This document shows positions 31,552 to 41,246 of a DNA stretch of 64,000 nucleotides, piece after piece. The translations under genes were made by a program, and so were the position numbers. The stretch comes from an uncultured Prevotellaceae bacterium. Its GTDB lineage: Bacteria > Bacteroidota > Bacteroidia > Bacteroidales > Muribaculaceae. The stretch's first letter is position 1; each line of letters begins with the position of its first letter. Under the pieces are notes generated by a model. It was not told the DNA's origin. It saw only the letters and a list, made by a program, of their open reading frames with translations, and made no database searches. The stretch covers positions 1 through 64,000 of the forward strand of contig CAMVPC010000004.1 in NCBI GenBank assembly GCA_947169265.1, given 5' to 3'.

Positions 31552-32805
31552 TTATTCTCCCTTGATGGCTGCCACGCCGGGAAGCACTTTGCCTTCGATG
31601 GCCTCGAGCATGGCGCCGCCGCCTGTCGAGACGTACGACACCTTGTCGGCCAGCCCGAACTTATTGACCGCGGCCACACTGTCGCCGCCGCCCACGAGCG
31701 AGTAAGCGCCGTTTTGGGTGGCTTCGGCCACATATTTCGCGATTTCGCCGGTACCCACAGCGAAGTTGTCAAATTCAAACACGCCCACGGGGCCGTTCCA
31801 CAGAATGGTCTTGCTGGCGAGGATAATTTTCTTCCAGATTTCGAGTGAGGCGGGTGACGCGTCCATGCCTTCCCATCCATCGGGAATGTTGTAGATGTCG
31901 ACCACCTGACGGTTGCAATCATTACTAAAGGCGTCGCCGGCTACAGTGGCCACCGACAGGCTCAGGTTCACGCCCTTTTCCTTGGCGGCGGCAATGACGT
32001 TGAGTGCCTCGGGCATCAAGTCATCCTCGTGCAGCGATTCGCCGATGTGGCCGCCCAGGGCCTTGATGAAGGTGTAACCCATGCCGCCGCCGATGATGAG
32101 GTTGTCAACCTTGTCGAGCAAGTTCTTGATGACGGCGAGTTTCGACGACACTTTGCTGCCGCCGATGATGGCGGTGAACGGGTGTTGCGCGTTCTTGAGC
32201 ACGTTGTCGATGGCGGTCACTTCTTTCTCCATAAGCAGACCTAGCATCTTGTGGTCGTCGTCGAAATAGTCGGCCACGACAGCGGTCGAGGCGTGGCGGC
32301 GGTGGGCCGTGCCAAAGGCATCGTTCACATAGCAGTCGGCATAGCCGGCCAGCGTCTTGGCGAATTCGGCCTGACGGGCCTTCATCTCTTTCTTTGCGGC
32401 GTCATACTCGGGCGAGTCTTTTTCCACACCCACGGGTTTGCCCTCTTCCTCGGGATAGTAGCGCAGGTTCTCGAGTAGCAGTGCCTCGCCGGGCTTGAGT
32501 GCGGCGGCGGCTTCGGCGGCATGGGCGCAATCGGGCGCGAATGCGACGTTCACGCCGAGCGCGGTCGAGACGGCGCCCACAATTTGTCCCAGCGACAACT
32601 TGGGGTTCACTTTGCCCTTGGGCTTGCCCATGTGCGACATGATCACGAGGCTGCCTCCGTCGGCAAGCACTTTCTTGAGCGTGGGCATGGCACCGCGAAT
32701 GCGGGTGTCATCGGTGATTTTACCCTCTTCGTTCAGGGGCACGTTGAAGTCGACGCGCACCAGTGCCTTCTTGCCGGCAAAGTCAAATGTTGAAAAATTA
32801 GCCAT
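31552..32805 (-). CDS. pgk: Phosphoglycerate kinase
   Basis: Glycolytic enzyme transferring phosphate from 1,3-bisphosphoglycerate to ADP. The 417-residue product has the N-terminal signature [14 protein letters not shown] (13-26), SHMGKPKG (57-64), [10 protein letters not shown] (about 115-124), [10 protein letters not shown] (about 169-178), [10 protein letters not shown] and the C-terminal glycine-rich [14 protein letters not shown] nucleotide-binding loop followed by [13 protein letters not shown]. The length is normal. It is a single-gene unit with a -7 box at 32869-32876 and a terminator at 31493-31528. Confidence 0.98.
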   Translation of the reverse strand: MANFSTFDFAGKKALVRVDFNVPLNEEGKITDDTRIRGAMPTLKKVLADGGSLVIMSHMGKPKGKVNPKLSLGQIVGAVSTALGVNVAFAPDCAHAAEAAAALKPGEALLLENLRYYPEEEGKPVGVEKDSPEYDAAKKEMKARQAEFAKTLAGYADCYVNDAFGTAHRRHASTAVVADYFDDDHKMLGLLMEKEVTAIDNVLKNAQHPFTAIIGGSKVSSKLAVIKNLLDKVDNLIIGGGMGYTFIKALGGHIGESLHEDDLMPEALNVIAAAKEKGVNLSLSVATVAGDAFSNDCNRQVVDIYNIPDGWEGMDASPASLEIWKKIILASKTILWNGPVGVFEFDNFAVGTGEIAKYVAEATQNGAYSLVGGGDSVAAVNKFGLADKVSYVSTGGGAMLEAIEGKVLPGVAAIKGE

Positions 32806-32868
32806 TGTTTTCTTTGTTCGTTTTTATTAATATTATGTGTAAATGAAAAATTTCCCTTTCAAGTGCCG

Positions 32869-32876
32869 CAAAGTTA
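32869..32876 (-). promoter_or_regulatory. -7 box of pgk
   Basis: The minus strand reads TAACTTTG, 64 bases upstream of the pgk ATG. Confidence 0.55.
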
Positions 32877-32980
32877 CAAAAAATTCACGATTTCTCCCGC
32901 ATGTTCCATTTAAATAATGAAAATCGCGCTCTCAAATGCTTAATATTTCCTAAAATGAATCGCTATACTCTTTTTTTTCT

Positions 32981-32988
32981 TATCTTTG
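32981..32988 (+). promoter_or_regulatory. -7 box of the SPOR-folE-gpmI cluster
   Basis: TATCTTTG, 39 bases before the ATG at 33027. It lies inside a longer open frame starting at 32901 and so excludes that start. Confidence 0.65.
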
Positions 32989-33026
32989 CCGTCGATTTCA
33001 AGAATGATAACTGTTATACATCAATT

Positions 33027-33620
33027 ATGAAACGTTTTGGAATTCTTTGCATCCTCGTCGCCGCGCTGTCTTTAGCGCTCGCCACGAAAGTCAACGCCCA
33101 GGTCAACACCAACGCGCCAAGCGGCCTGCTTGACCGTCCCACTACCAGCCAGCCGGCAAAACCCAATAAGGAAAAAGACAATGGAAGCACGGCCGACAAC
33201 AAAGATAAGGGTGGCAATAAAGACAAGGACCGTGACCGCGATAACTCGGGCGACCGCAAGCATGGTAAAGAAGGCAAGGAAAACAACAAGCAGGGCGACA
33301 GCAATGCCGACAATGGTAAGAAAAAGGCCAACGAGGGTCACACCGTGGCCGGCCACAAGGGAGGCTATCGCATCCAGGCCATGATTGTCACCGGATCGAA
33401 GGGCAAAGGCCAAGCCACGGCACGTGCCCGCGAAATAGCCAGCAAATTTCCTCATTACCGCACTTATATTACTTATAAGGCTCCCTCATGGCGCTTGCGT
33501 CTGGGCGACTTCGACAGCCAGGAAGATGCCCGTAGTGCGCTGGCCAAGATGCGGCGCTCGTTCCCCTCGTTCTCCGGTGAAATGTCGGTCGTGCGCGACC
33601 GTATTAATGTGTGGCGATAA
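33027..33620 (+). CDS. Secreted SPOR-domain protein
   Basis: A 197-residue exported protein likely to bind denuded peptidoglycan glycan strands at the division septum. It has a signal peptide (MKRFGILCIL..., cleavage after VNAQ at about 24), a long disordered linker rich in K, D, N and G (about 45-105) and a C-terminal SPOR domain (about 110-197) with GYRIQAMIVTGS, WRLRLGDFDSQEDARSAL and a final VVRDRINVWR. The start is the ATG at 33027-33029, downstream of the promoter at 32981-32988. The 42 upstream codons of open frame lack coding character. folE follows after 17 bases. Confidence 0.85.
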   Translation: MKRFGILCILVAALSLALATKVNAQVNTNAPSGLLDRPTTSQPAKPNKEKDNGSTADNKDKGGNKDKDRDRDNSGDRKHGKEGKENNKQGDSNADNGKKKANEGHTVAGHKGGYRIQAMIVTGSKGKGQATARAREIASKFPHYRTYITYKAPSWRLRLGDFDSQEDARSALAKMRRSFPSFSGEMSVVRDRINVWR

Positions 33621-33637
33621 GTTTTCCCCTTTGATAA

Positions 33638-34222
33638 ATGAAATATAATCACGACCCAAAACTGGTGGAGCAAATTGCCCACCATTACCGCGAAATAATA
33701 AAGCTCCTGGGTGAAGACCCTGAGCGTGAAGGACTACTTAATACTCCCACGAGAGCGGCTAAAGCTCTGCTCGACAATACCCACGGCTACCATGACGATG
33801 CGCGCGCCATCGCTTCTTCGGCTGTGTTTGAGCATCCGGGTAGCAACATCGTTGTCGTTGATGGGCTCGAATTTTACTCGTTGTGTGAGCACCACATTCT
33901 GCCCTTCTTTGGCACCGCCGCTGTGGGATATGTGCCCGACGGGAAAATCATCGGCTTGAGCAAGCTGGCCCGCGTTGTCGACACCTATGCGCGGCGACTG
34001 CAAGTGCAGGAACGCCTCACAGCCGAAGTGTGCCATGCTGTGGCCGATTCGATGCCCAACAAGGGCGTCATCGTCGTGGTCAAGGCTCAACACCTGTGCA
34101 TGAAGATGCGCGGTGTCGAGAAGCAGTCATCTTCGACTACTACCATGCACTATACCGGGTGTTTCGAGAGGCAGGAGTATCGCGAAGAGTTCTTCCGTCT
34201 GCTCGAGCAACGCACTGTGTGA
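33638..34222 (+). CDS. folE: GTP cyclohydrolase I
   Basis: Converts GTP to 7,8-dihydroneopterin triphosphate, the first step of folate (and queuosine-type) synthesis. The 194-residue product shows GLLNTPTRAAKAL (32-44), the zinc and active-site segment SLCEHHILPF with Cys83, His85 and His86, GLSKLARVVDTYARRLQVQERLT (residues 106-128) and the second zinc cysteine Cys154 in HLCMKMRGV. The length matches the FolE family. It lies between the SPOR gene and gpmI on the same strand with short gaps (17 and 41 bases). Confidence 0.97.
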   Translation: MKYNHDPKLVEQIAHHYREIIKLLGEDPEREGLLNTPTRAAKALLDNTHGYHDDARAIASSAVFEHPGSNIVVVDGLEFYSLCEHHILPFFGTAAVGYVPDGKIIGLSKLARVVDTYARRLQVQERLTAEVCHAVADSMPNKGVIVVVKAQHLCMKMRGVEKQSSSTTTMHYTGCFERQEYREEFFRLLEQRTV

Positions 34223-34263
34223 GCATTTTCATTATCTTGTCAACTAAATTAAATGTTCTATAA

Positions 34264-35781
34264 ATGACACAAAAAGCATTATTGATGATTCTTGACGGGT
34301 GGGGCATTGGAAACCACTCGAAAAGTGACGTGATATACAACACGCCCACCCCCTATTGGGACAGCCTGCTCAACACATATCCCCACAGCCAACTCATGGC
34401 GTGTGGCGAGGACGTCGGCTTGCCCGACGGACAGATGGGTAACAGCGAGGTGGGTCACCTTAATATAGGCGCCGGCCGCGTGGTGTATCAAGACTTGGTG
34501 AAAATCAACAAGGCTATCAAGAGCGGCGACATCCTCAAGAACGAGGAGGTGGTGAGCGCTTTCAGCTATGCGCGCGACCACGGCAAGGCCATGCACTTCA
34601 TGGGCCTCACGAGCGATGGCGGCGTGCACAGTTCGCTCGACCACTTGTTCGCCTTGTGCGACATTGCCCGTGAATATGACCTCAAAGAAGTCTATATCCA
34701 TTGTTTTATGGACGGACGAGACACCGACCCCGAGAGCGGCAAGGGTTTTGTGGCTCAGGTTGAGGAGCATTGCGCCAAGACCGCCGGTGTGGTGGCCACC
34801 GTCACCGGTCGCTACTATGCCATGGACCGTGACAAGCGTTGGGAACGCATCAAGCTGGCCTACGACCAGCTGGTGCGAGGCGAGGGACGCAAGAGCGACA
34901 ACATGACGCAAGCTATCCAGGAATCCTACGACGAGGGTGTGACCGACGAGTTTATCAAGCCCATTGTGAACACCACAGTCGACGGCCGCATTAAAGAAGG
35001 CGACGTGGTGATTTTCTTTAACTACCGCAACGACCGCGCCAAGGAACTCACTGTCGTGCTTACCCAGCAAGATATGCCCGAACAGGGAATGACGACTATT
35101 CCCGGTTTGCAATATTACTGCATGACGCCTTACGACGCTTCGTTCGAGGGCGTGCACATTCTCTTCAAGAAAGAGAACGTGCAGGACACTCTTGCCGAGT
35201 ACCTCAGTGGCAAGGGACTGCGCCAGCTCCACATCGCCGAAACCGAGAAATATGCCCACGTTACCTTCTTCTTCAATGGCGGACGCGAGGAACCCTTCGA
35301 GAACGAGGACCGCATTCTCGTGCCGTCACCCAAGGTGGCGACTTATGACCTCAAGCCCGAAATGAGCGCCTACGAGGTGAAAGACAAATTGGTAGCCGCT
35401 ATCGGCGAACAAAAGTATGATTTCATCGTCGTCAACTATGCTAACGGCGACATGGTGGGGCACACCGGTGTATATGAGGCTATCGAGAAGGCTGTCGTGA
35501 CCATCGACAGCTGCGTGCGCGACACTGTCGAAGCCGCCCGCGCGGCCGGATATGAGGTGATTATCATCGCCGACCATGGTAACTGCGACAACGCTATCAA
35601 CGCCGACGGAAGTCCCAACACGGCCCACTCGCTTAATCCTGTGCCCTGCATCTATGTCACTTCCAATAAGCAGGCACGCGTCAACGATGGACGTTTGGCC
35701 GACGTGGCTCCCACCATCCTGAAAATCATGGGCCTCGAGCAACCCGCCGACATGACGGGAGAGTGCCTCATCTCCAAATAA
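34264..35781 (+). CDS. gpmI: 2,3-bisphosphoglycerate-independent phosphoglycerate mutase
   Basis: Glycolytic interconversion of 3- and 2-phosphoglycerate through a phosphoserine intermediate, Mn-dependent. The 505-residue product starts with [11 protein letters not shown] (6-16, metal-binding aspartate) and has the nucleophile Ser61 in [34 protein letters not shown], and the late metal motifs [12 protein letters not shown] and IADHGNCDN. The length is typical (about 510). The end of the transcript is the hairpin at 35847-35870. Confidence 0.97.
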   Translation: MTQKALLMILDGWGIGNHSKSDVIYNTPTPYWDSLLNTYPHSQLMACGEDVGLPDGQMGNSEVGHLNIGAGRVVYQDLVKINKAIKSGDILKNEEVVSAFSYARDHGKAMHFMGLTSDGGVHSSLDHLFALCDIAREYDLKEVYIHCFMDGRDTDPESGKGFVAQVEEHCAKTAGVVATVTGRYYAMDRDKRWERIKLAYDQLVRGEGRKSDNMTQAIQESYDEGVTDEFIKPIVNTTVDGRIKEGDVVIFFNYRNDRAKELTVVLTQQDMPEQGMTTIPGLQYYCMTPYDASFEGVHILFKKENVQDTLAEYLSGKGLRQLHIAETEKYAHVTFFFNGGREEPFENEDRILVPSPKVATYDLKPEMSAYEVKDKLVAAIGEQKYDFIVVNYANGDMVGHTGVYEAIEKAVVTIDSCVRDTVEAARAAGYEVIIIADHGNCDNAINADGSPNTAHSLNPVPCIYVTSNKQARVNDGRLADVAPTILKIMGLEQPADMTGECLISK

Positions 35782-35846
35782 CGAATAACACAAACAACTC
35801 GAATTAAACAATAGGACTTTTCATAATTTTATGTATTCAGAGACGA

Positions 35847-35870
35847 GGGGGACGTTGTGAAACGTCCCCC
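35847..35870. terminator. Hairpin between convergent gpmI and T9SS plug gene
   Basis: GGGGGACGTT (35847-35856) pairs perfectly with AACGTCCCCC (35861-35870) around GTGA. The T-rich tail on the plus strand is interrupted (CGTTGTTGTT), so the terminator call rests mainly on the stem and its position. Confidence 0.65.
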
Positions 35871-35906
35871 CGTTGTTGTTGGTATTTCGTAATGAGGATT
35901 TGGGCG

Positions 35907-37172
35907 TTACCGGCCGGCGCGGATGAGGGCGTGCCCGATGAGGTGGTCGTAGCGCTCACCCACGGGACGATCATAGACTGTGATGAGGTATTCGTTGGCG
36001 GTTTGGTATTTGTCGCCCTCAATCATGAAGGTTTGGCCCTCATCAGTGCCATCGGGGACCCACAGATACTGGTAGTTGTAGTGTCCTTGCTTGAGCAGGA
36101 TGTCGCAATAGTAGCACCCCGAGTTGGGGTCGTAGCGCATGAGCGTCTTTTCGGTGGGTAGCCCTTGGGTGAAGTGTCCTTGCAGATAGAGTTTGCCGCC
36201 TGTGAGTTGCTCGCCGGTCTCGAGTGTGAAGTGGGTGATGAGGTAGTCGGCGTCGATGTCGCTGTCGGTGAACGATTCGCTGTTGCGAATGGTGAAATGT
36301 CCGTGCTGCGTCTGGTCATAGAGGTACTGCACCTCGGTGCGCGGCACGTCGGTGTAGAGCGTGGCGTGGTAGTAAGGGTCGAAGTATCCTATCGACGCCA
36401 CTCCCATGTTGATACTGTTGACGTTGACGGTTTCAAAGCGCCGGTATTCGTTGCCGGCGGCAAAGATGAGGGCCGGATTGTGCTCGAATGTGATTTTCTC
36501 GCCGGTCACCATCAGAGGCTTGGTGACGATAGCCTGGTTGTCGAGTCTTGAGTTCTGGGTGACGATGGCGGCAAGTTCGTTGTAGGGGTCTTTGATGGTG
36601 CCCCAACGCGTGTTGATGTCGAAACTCACTTGCTGGTGGCGCCCGTTGTAGTCGACATCGGTGCGCGAGGTTACTTGCGCGCCAATCCCCACGCTGTTCT
36701 CACTCACCATGAAACGTGTGGTGAACAGGATGGCCTCGGGGTCGTCCTGGCGGTAAACGGTGAGCAGGTAGTTGCCGCTCTTGGTAATGCGCATGTCATC
36801 GTTAGGAATAGCAAAGCGGTAATTGTAGTAGTGTACAAAAGTGGCCTCGCTCTGGCGGTAATCGTCAATGTCGGCCATGTTGAAGCCGTCCACATATTCG
36901 CTCTCGACAAGCGCCGACGGTTGCCAGTTGGCATTGCAATGCGTGATGCTGTAACGAAGATATTGCACATCGTAGTCAAGCACATCGAAGCTCACCAGCA
37001 ACACGTCATCGCCACCCAGCACGAAGATGGGAGGCAGGTAAGGATTGTTGGCGGGCGCTATCTGCACCGAGTGCACACGACTGTCGACGATGCGCGGCAG
37101 CGTGTAGGCGCCTTGAGCGGTGGCGGCTATCGTCATTACCGCGAGGTAAAGTGTGATGGCGGTTTTTCTCAT
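35907..37172 (-). CDS. Type IX secretion system plug protein (DUF5103)
   Basis: Exported protein of the DUF5103 family, whose characterised member blocks the periplasmic side of the SprA translocon of the T9SS. The 421-residue product has a signal peptide (about 1-20) and an N-terminal beta domain with YLRYSITHCNANWQPSAL and EYVDGFN, followed by beta-rich repeats to the C-terminus. The start is the ATG at 37170-37172, giving an ATGA overlap with the stop of the upstream phosphatase gene. The alternative in-frame GTG two codons earlier is less likely. Last gene of the nine-gene operon 35907-44688. It supports a working T9SS, in line with the tail on the amidase at 46892-50770. Confidence 0.82.
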   Translation of the reverse strand: MRKTAITLYLAVMTIAATAQGAYTLPRIVDSRVHSVQIAPANNPYLPPIFVLGGDDVLLVSFDVLDYDVQYLRYSITHCNANWQPSALVESEYVDGFNMADIDDYRQSEATFVHYYNYRFAIPNDDMRITKSGNYLLTVYRQDDPEAILFTTRFMVSENSVGIGAQVTSRTDVDYNGRHQQVSFDINTRWGTIKDPYNELAAIVTQNSRLDNQAIVTKPLMVTGEKITFEHNPALIFAAGNEYRRFETVNVNSINMGVASIGYFDPYYHATLYTDVPRTEVQYLYDQTQHGHFTIRNSESFTDSDIDADYLITHFTLETGEQLTGGKLYLQGHFTQGLPTEKTLMRYDPNSGCYYCDILLKQGHYNYQYLWVPDGTDEGQTFMIEGDKYQTANEYLITVYDRPVGERYDHLIGHALIRAGR

Positions 37173-38653
37173 TTGCACAGCGCGTTGATGGGGTTGCCGA
37201 TGGTAGCGTTAGGCCATGGAATGTGAAGCATGGAACACACTGTGGGCGCGATGTCGACAATATAGGTGGGCGTGTTGGTGCTGCCGTGTGTCACGTGCCA
37301 GCCCATGAACACGAGTGGAATGTGTGAGTCATCGGGGCTCCACACGCCGTGACTGGTGCCTATGTAGTCGTCCTTCACGTTGAAATAGAGATGGCCGGGA
37401 ATGGTGCCGATGATGATGTCACCGCTGCGGTGGCGGCAATATCCGTTGGCAATGCGCTCGCGCAACGTTTGCGGAATGGTGGCGTTCTCCAGATTCTCAT
37501 AGTCAACGGCAAAGGCCAGTGTCTTGTCTTTCTTGAGCCAATCGACGACGAGTGTTTTAGCTTCACGCAGGTCTCCTCTCACACTGTCGATGCGCTCGTG
37601 GTTGAGGTAGATGCGTGTGCCCACGATGTCGCGCAACAGTCCCTTGCTGCCATATTTTGCGGTGAGCAGGCTATCGATGCCTTGTTTGGCCGCTGCCTTG
37701 TCCCATCCACCGCCGGGCATGTGGTGCCGCTTGAGGTAGTTGGGGTTATGGGCCGCGCCGTGGTCGGCGGTGAGGAACAGCAGATAGTTGCCTTTGCCGA
37801 ACTTGCTGTCCAGATAGGTGAAGAACGAGGCCATCTCACGGTCAAGGGTAAGGAACACCTCGCGGTTCTCGTCGCCGCGCGTGCCGTAGGTGTGGCCTAT
37901 GGCGTCGGTCGATGAGATACTGATGGCTATCATGTCGGTTACTTCGCCCTGACCCAGCTGCTCGCCGTCGATGATGGCTTGAGCCATCTTGAAGGTCATC
38001 GTCACGCCCAGGTTGCTCGTGTTGAGCTCGAAGCCCGGCTCGGTGTGGTTCTTTTTGTTGAATTCTTCGGCCCATGCGGGCAGACGGTCCATATAATAGG
38101 TGCTTGTGACGAAGTTGCCGGCTTTCTTGTCCCACCAGAAAGCGCCGTTAGCGCTGTGGCCGGCGGGGAGAATGGCGGCGCGGTCTTTGATGGCGACGCC
38201 GTAGACACGTGCTTTGAAGTCAGTGGCGAGCTTGAGTTCGTCGCCAATAGTCGCCGCAAGCAAGTTGTGGGGCGATGAGTGACCTTTCTTTGTGTCGCTG
38301 CCCACGGTCTCTACGTTGTTGTCGCCGCAGCTGCTCTTTTCGATGCCGTCTTCGATGAAGTCGTTGCCGGCTATGCCGTGAAGTGCCGGCACGCTACCGG
38401 TGTAAACACTCGTATGGCCGATGGCGGTGACGGTGGGCAGGTAATTAATCATTGTGTTCTCGCACGAGAAGCCTTCGTCAACGAGTCGGCGCAGGCCGCC
38501 TTGGCCGTAAATGTCGCGGTAGTGATACAGGTAGTCCCACCGCATTTGGTCCACTACAAGTCCTACGACGATTTTGGGACGTTCCACGCCTTGCGCGCTT
38601 GCCGTGAGGGCGATAAGCATCGCGCATGCTAATAATGTCACTTTCTTGAGCAT
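37169..38653 (-). CDS. PafA-like alkaline phosphatase family protein
   Basis: Secreted metal-dependent phosphomonoesterase/phosphodiesterase. The 494-residue product has a signal peptide (about 1-21), VVGLVVDQMRWDYLYHY (29-45, first metal aspartate Asp35), the nucleophile threonine segment PTVTAIGHTS (73-82), ISISSTDAIGHTYG with a metal Asp/His, FLTADHGAAHN and a late SHGVW-type histidine segment. This matches PafA of Flavobacteriia/Bacteroidia, slightly shorter than the 540-residue reference. It is 49 bases downstream of maf and overlaps the T9SS plug gene by 4 bases. Substrate range is not determinable from sequence. Confidence 0.88.
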   Translation of the reverse strand: MLKKVTLLACAMLIALTASAQGVERPKIVVGLVVDQMRWDYLYHYRDIYGQGGLRRLVDEGFSCENTMINYLPTVTAIGHTSVYTGSVPALHGIAGNDFIEDGIEKSSCGDNNVETVGSDTKKGHSSPHNLLAATIGDELKLATDFKARVYGVAIKDRAAILPAGHSANGAFWWDKKAGNFVTSTYYMDRLPAWAEEFNKKNHTEPGFELNTSNLGVTMTFKMAQAIIDGEQLGQGEVTDMIAISISSTDAIGHTYGTRGDENREVFLTLDREMASFFTYLDSKFGKGNYLLFLTADHGAAHNPNYLKRHHMPGGGWDKAAAKQGIDSLLTAKYGSKGLLRDIVGTRIYLNHERIDSVRGDLREAKTLVVDWLKKDKTLAFAVDYENLENATIPQTLRERIANGYCRHRSGDIIIGTIPGHLYFNVKDDYIGTSHGVWSPDDSHIPLVFMGWHVTHGSTNTPTYIVDIAPTVCSMLHIPWPNATIGNPINALCK

Positions 38654-38702
38654 GATAATTCTTTTTATGAAGGAACGGGATTATTTGTTGTATTATTGTG
38701 TC

Positions 38703-39284
38703 TTAGAATGTTTTGAGCACTTGGTAGAGGCGGTGCAATGGTAGGCCCATCACGTTGTAGAAGCTGCCGTCGATGTGACTGATGCCCATGCAGCCTATCC
38801 ATTCTTGTATGCCGTAGGCGCCGGCTTTGTCGAGAGGCAGGTAGTTTTCCACATAGTGGTCAATCTCGTCGTCATCGAGGGGTGCGAACACGACATGGGT
38901 GATAGCGCTGAACGTTTCTTGCCGCTGGGCTGTAGTCACGCTCACACCGGTTATCACCTGGTGGGTGTTGCCCGAAAGCGCACGCAACATGTGCCGCGCT
39001 TCGTCTTTGTCGTGAGGCTTACCCAGTACGAGGTCGCCCAGCACGACGATGGTGTCGGCGGTGATAATCAGCTCATTGCCGATGATAAGCGAGCGGTAGG
39101 CGTCGGCCTTGGCGCTCGCGATGCGCTCGGCGATGAGCGGGGTCGGGGTTTCGGGGGGATAGCTCTCGTCGATACCGTGGAGCACTTTCACGGTGAAGTC
39201 GATGTCAAGGTCTTTGAGCAACTCGCGACGTCGTGGCGAATTACTGGCCAGGATGATGTTATATTTGTTGAGATTGCTGAGCAT
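38703..39284 (-). CDS. maf: Maf family nucleotide pyrophosphatase
   Basis: House-cleaning nucleoside triphosphate pyrophosphatase (dTTP/UTP type in relatives). The 193-residue product starts MLSNLNKYNIILASNSPRRR, with the Maf signature ASNSPRRRELL (about 13-23), ESYP (about 41-44), LIITADTIVVLGDLVLGKPHD (about 72-92) and the late DKAGAYGIQ segment (about 152-160). The start is the ATG at 39282-39284. The longer open frame upstream runs inside the DUF2520 gene. It overlaps that gene by 26 bases, an unusually long overlap. Confidence 0.93.
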   Translation of the reverse strand: MLSNLNKYNIILASNSPRRRELLKDLDIDFTVKVLHGIDESYPPETPTPLIAERIASAKADAYRSLIIGNELIITADTIVVLGDLVLGKPHDKDEARHMLRALSGNTHQVITGVSVTTAQRQETFSAITHVVFAPLDDDEIDHYVENYLPLDKAGAYGIQEWIGCMGISHIDGSFYNVMGLPLHRLYQVLKTF

Positions 39285-40053
39285 TTTTATCGAGGATGCT
39301 TTGGGAGATGAGACGGTAAATTTCTTTTTTGCGGCCTTCGAGGCGCGACAGGTGACGGCGAATAATGGCCATGTCGCCGCGGGCGGCCGGGCCGGTTTGT
39401 GACGCGGCCGGCGAGAGGTGGTCGAGTTTAGCCACCATATTGCCAATGAGGGGGAGCATGGCCTCGAAAGGCAGGTTCTCGTTGTCGAGCACTTCGCTGG
39501 CAAGGGTGAACATGTGGTTGGCGAAATTGCAGGCGAAAACGGCTGCCACGTGCAGACTCTCGCGCTGACGGCTATTGGCGTGGTGCACGTGAGGCGACAT
39601 CGTGAGCGCCAGTTGCTCGCTGAGCGCGGTTGCTTCGGGGGTGTTACCTTCAATAAAGAAATGCACCCGGTTCATGTCGGCCACAAGCTCGCGTGAAAAC
39701 GACTGCAAGGGGTAGAGCACACCGTGAAACGGCCGGTCACTGCCGAACACTTCCATGGGGGTGGACCCTGAGGTGTGGAGCCACAACGCGTGCCGGTCGC
39801 CACCGGCATCGCGCGACACACCTGCAATGGCGTCGTCGCTCACGCTCACGATATACACGTCGGCGTCGGTCAGTGTCTTCAAGTCGCTCGTGGCGTCGTC
39901 GCAGCCGCACTTACAGGCCAACGCTGTGGCGTGGGCGAGGGTGCGGCTGTAAATTTGCTTTAGTTCGCACTTGTCGCGTAACGTCATCGCCAAACTCGTG
40001 GCCACGTTGCCGGCCCCAAGCAGCACTACCCGTGTGGCCCGTGTTATTGCCAT
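39259..40053 (-). CDS. Rossmann-fold and DUF2520 domain oxidoreductase-like protein
   Basis: A 264-residue putative NAD(P)-dependent enzyme. Residues 1-110 form a Rossmann domain (VVLLGAGNVATSLA at 9-22, and DADVYIVSVSDDAI), and about 120-250 is the DUF2520 helical domain (RPFHGVLYPLQSFS, then HVAAVFACNFANHM and a DNENLPFEAMLPLI segment). The fold resembles pyrroline-5-carboxylate reductase and 6-phosphogluconate dehydrogenase relatives. The substrate is unknown. The start is the ATG at 40051-40053, 10 bases inside the upstream nitroreductase gene. The 3' end overlaps maf by 26 bases. In other Bacteroidales I recall a KdsC-type phosphatase gene between these two; it is absent here. Confidence 0.87.
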   Translation of the reverse strand: MAITRATRVVLLGAGNVATSLAMTLRDKCELKQIYSRTLAHATALACKCGCDDATSDLKTLTDADVYIVSVSDDAIAGVSRDAGGDRHALWLHTSGSTPMEVFGSDRPFHGVLYPLQSFSRELVADMNRVHFFIEGNTPEATALSEQLALTMSPHVHHANSRQRESLHVAAVFACNFANHMFTLASEVLDNENLPFEAMLPLIGNMVAKLDHLSPAASQTGPAARGDMAIIRRHLSRLEGRKKEIYRLISQSILDKNAQQSQQI

Positions 40054-40574
40054 GGTCCTAAGTGTACTTTTTCCCACTTCAACTTCTCGGGGTCGACGGG
40101 ACGGCGAATTTCGTCCTTGTGGCCGATAGAGATGACGCATACCACTTGTTGCTCGCCCGGCAGGTTGAGGAGCTGCTTGACGTATTCGCTCGCCGTAGTC
40201 TCGTCGTCGTGCATACGGTTGCGCAGTTGTATCCAGCAACTGCCCAATCCCAGCGCTTCGACTTGCAGCTGAATGAATGTGGCGGCCACACTGGCATCTT
40301 CCACCCACACGTCGCTTTTCGACGGGTCGGCGCTCACGACGATGGATAGCGCGCTACGGGCGATAGAGGTGCCGTAGAGCGGTTTGCTCTTCGACAGTTG
40401 TTCGAGCAAGTCGCGGTCATCGATTACAGTGAACTCCCAGGAACGCGCGTTCTTTGAGGTGGGAGCCAGCAGGGCGGCCTCAAGAATGGTTTTCACGTCA
40501 TCGGGACTGACGGCTTGCGGCGTGTATTTGCGTATGCTGTGCCGCGTGAACAGCATTTCGTGGAACTTATTCAT
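40044..40574 (-). CDS. Nitroreductase family protein (FMN-binding)
   Basis: A 176-residue flavin oxidoreductase of the nitroreductase fold. The N-terminus FTRHSIRKYTPQAVS (9-23) carries the FMN-phosphate arginines. PTSKNARSWEF (38-48) and the later LGLGSCWIQ and LPGEQQVVCVISIGH segments complete the fold. The size fits the short NfsB-like/SagB-like group. It starts 9 bases after engB and overlaps the DUF2520 gene by 10 bases. The physiological substrate cannot be told from sequence. Confidence 0.9.
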   Translation of the reverse strand: MNKFHEMLFTRHSIRKYTPQAVSPDDVKTILEAALLAPTSKNARSWEFTVIDDRDLLEQLSKSKPLYGTSIARSALSIVVSADPSKSDVWVEDASVAATFIQLQVEALGLGSCWIQLRNRMHDDETTASEYVKQLLNLPGEQQVVCVISIGHKDEIRRPVDPEKLKWEKVHLGPWQ

Positions 40575-40583
40575 CGGTTGTGA

Positions 40584-41189
40584 TTATTGCTGTTTTAAAC
40601 TCTTGTTGATCTGGTCAATATAGTCGAGCAGCTCGTCGCGTCCGTTCCCTTTTTGGCTCGATGTGACGAAAATGGGCGGCAATTCCTCCCAACTCTCGAG
40701 TAGCACAGTCTTGTAATCTTCAATGGCCTTGCCGGCCGCGACGGGCCCCAGTTTGTCGGCCTTGGTGAAGACGATACTGAAGGGCACTTGGTTCTCGCCA
40801 AGCCATTGCATGAACTCAAGGTCGATGGCCTGCGGCTTGAGGCGGATGTCAACGAGCACAAACAAGTTGGTGAGTTGCTGGCGCATGAGGATGTAATTCT
40901 CAATGATGTGGCGCAATTCTTCGCGTTGCGTTTTGCTGCGTTGCGCGTACCCATAGCCCGGAAGGTCAACGATATACCATTCGTTGTTGATAATGAAGTG
41001 GTTGATTAATAGGGTTTTGCCGGGTTTTGACGAGGTTTTTGCCAGTCCGTTTTTCCCCGCGAGCATATTGATGAGCGACGATTTGCCCACGTTTGAGCGG
41101 CCGATGAACGCATACTCGGGTAGGGTGCTTGCCGGGCAGCGTCTCACATCGGTGTTACTGATTTCGAAATAGGCTGTTTTGATGTTCAT
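40584..41189 (-). CDS. engB: Ribosome biogenesis GTPase YihA/YsxC
   Basis: Small GTPase needed for large ribosomal subunit assembly. The 201-residue product has G1 GRSNVGKSS (30-38), the G2 region [13 protein letters not shown]3 DLPGYGYA (about 74-81), and G4 TKAD (about 143-146). The length is typical (about 200). It lies 57 bases downstream of the PAP2 gene within the envelope operon and 9 bases upstream of the nitroreductase gene. Confidence 0.96.
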   Translation of the reverse strand: MNIKTAYFEISNTDVRRCPASTLPEYAFIGRSNVGKSSLINMLAGKNGLAKTSSKPGKTLLINHFIINNEWYIVDLPGYGYAQRSKTQREELRHIIENYILMRQQLTNLFVLVDIRLKPQAIDLEFMQWLGENQVPFSIVFTKADKLGPVAAGKAIEDYKTVLLESWEELPPIFVTSSQKGNGRDELLDYIDQINKSLKQQ

Positions 41190-41246
41190 GATTTTTTAGT
41201 AAACGAGTTGAAGAGTAGACAAGTGGGGGGCTCGGGACTCTTTTGA

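Noticed and set aside
32901-33026. 42-codon N-terminal extension of the SPOR protein
   Set aside because: The promoter box 32981-32988 lies inside it and the signal peptide begins at 33027.
33160-33340. Repeat-rich stretch suspected as a CRISPR or tandem array
   Set aside because: It is only the K/D/N/G-rich linker coding of the SPOR protein; no regular repeat-spacer pattern.
39285-39653. Long open frame upstream of maf giving a 316-residue protein
   Set aside because: The extra 123 codons run inside the DUF2520 gene in another frame; the Maf family starts at 39284.
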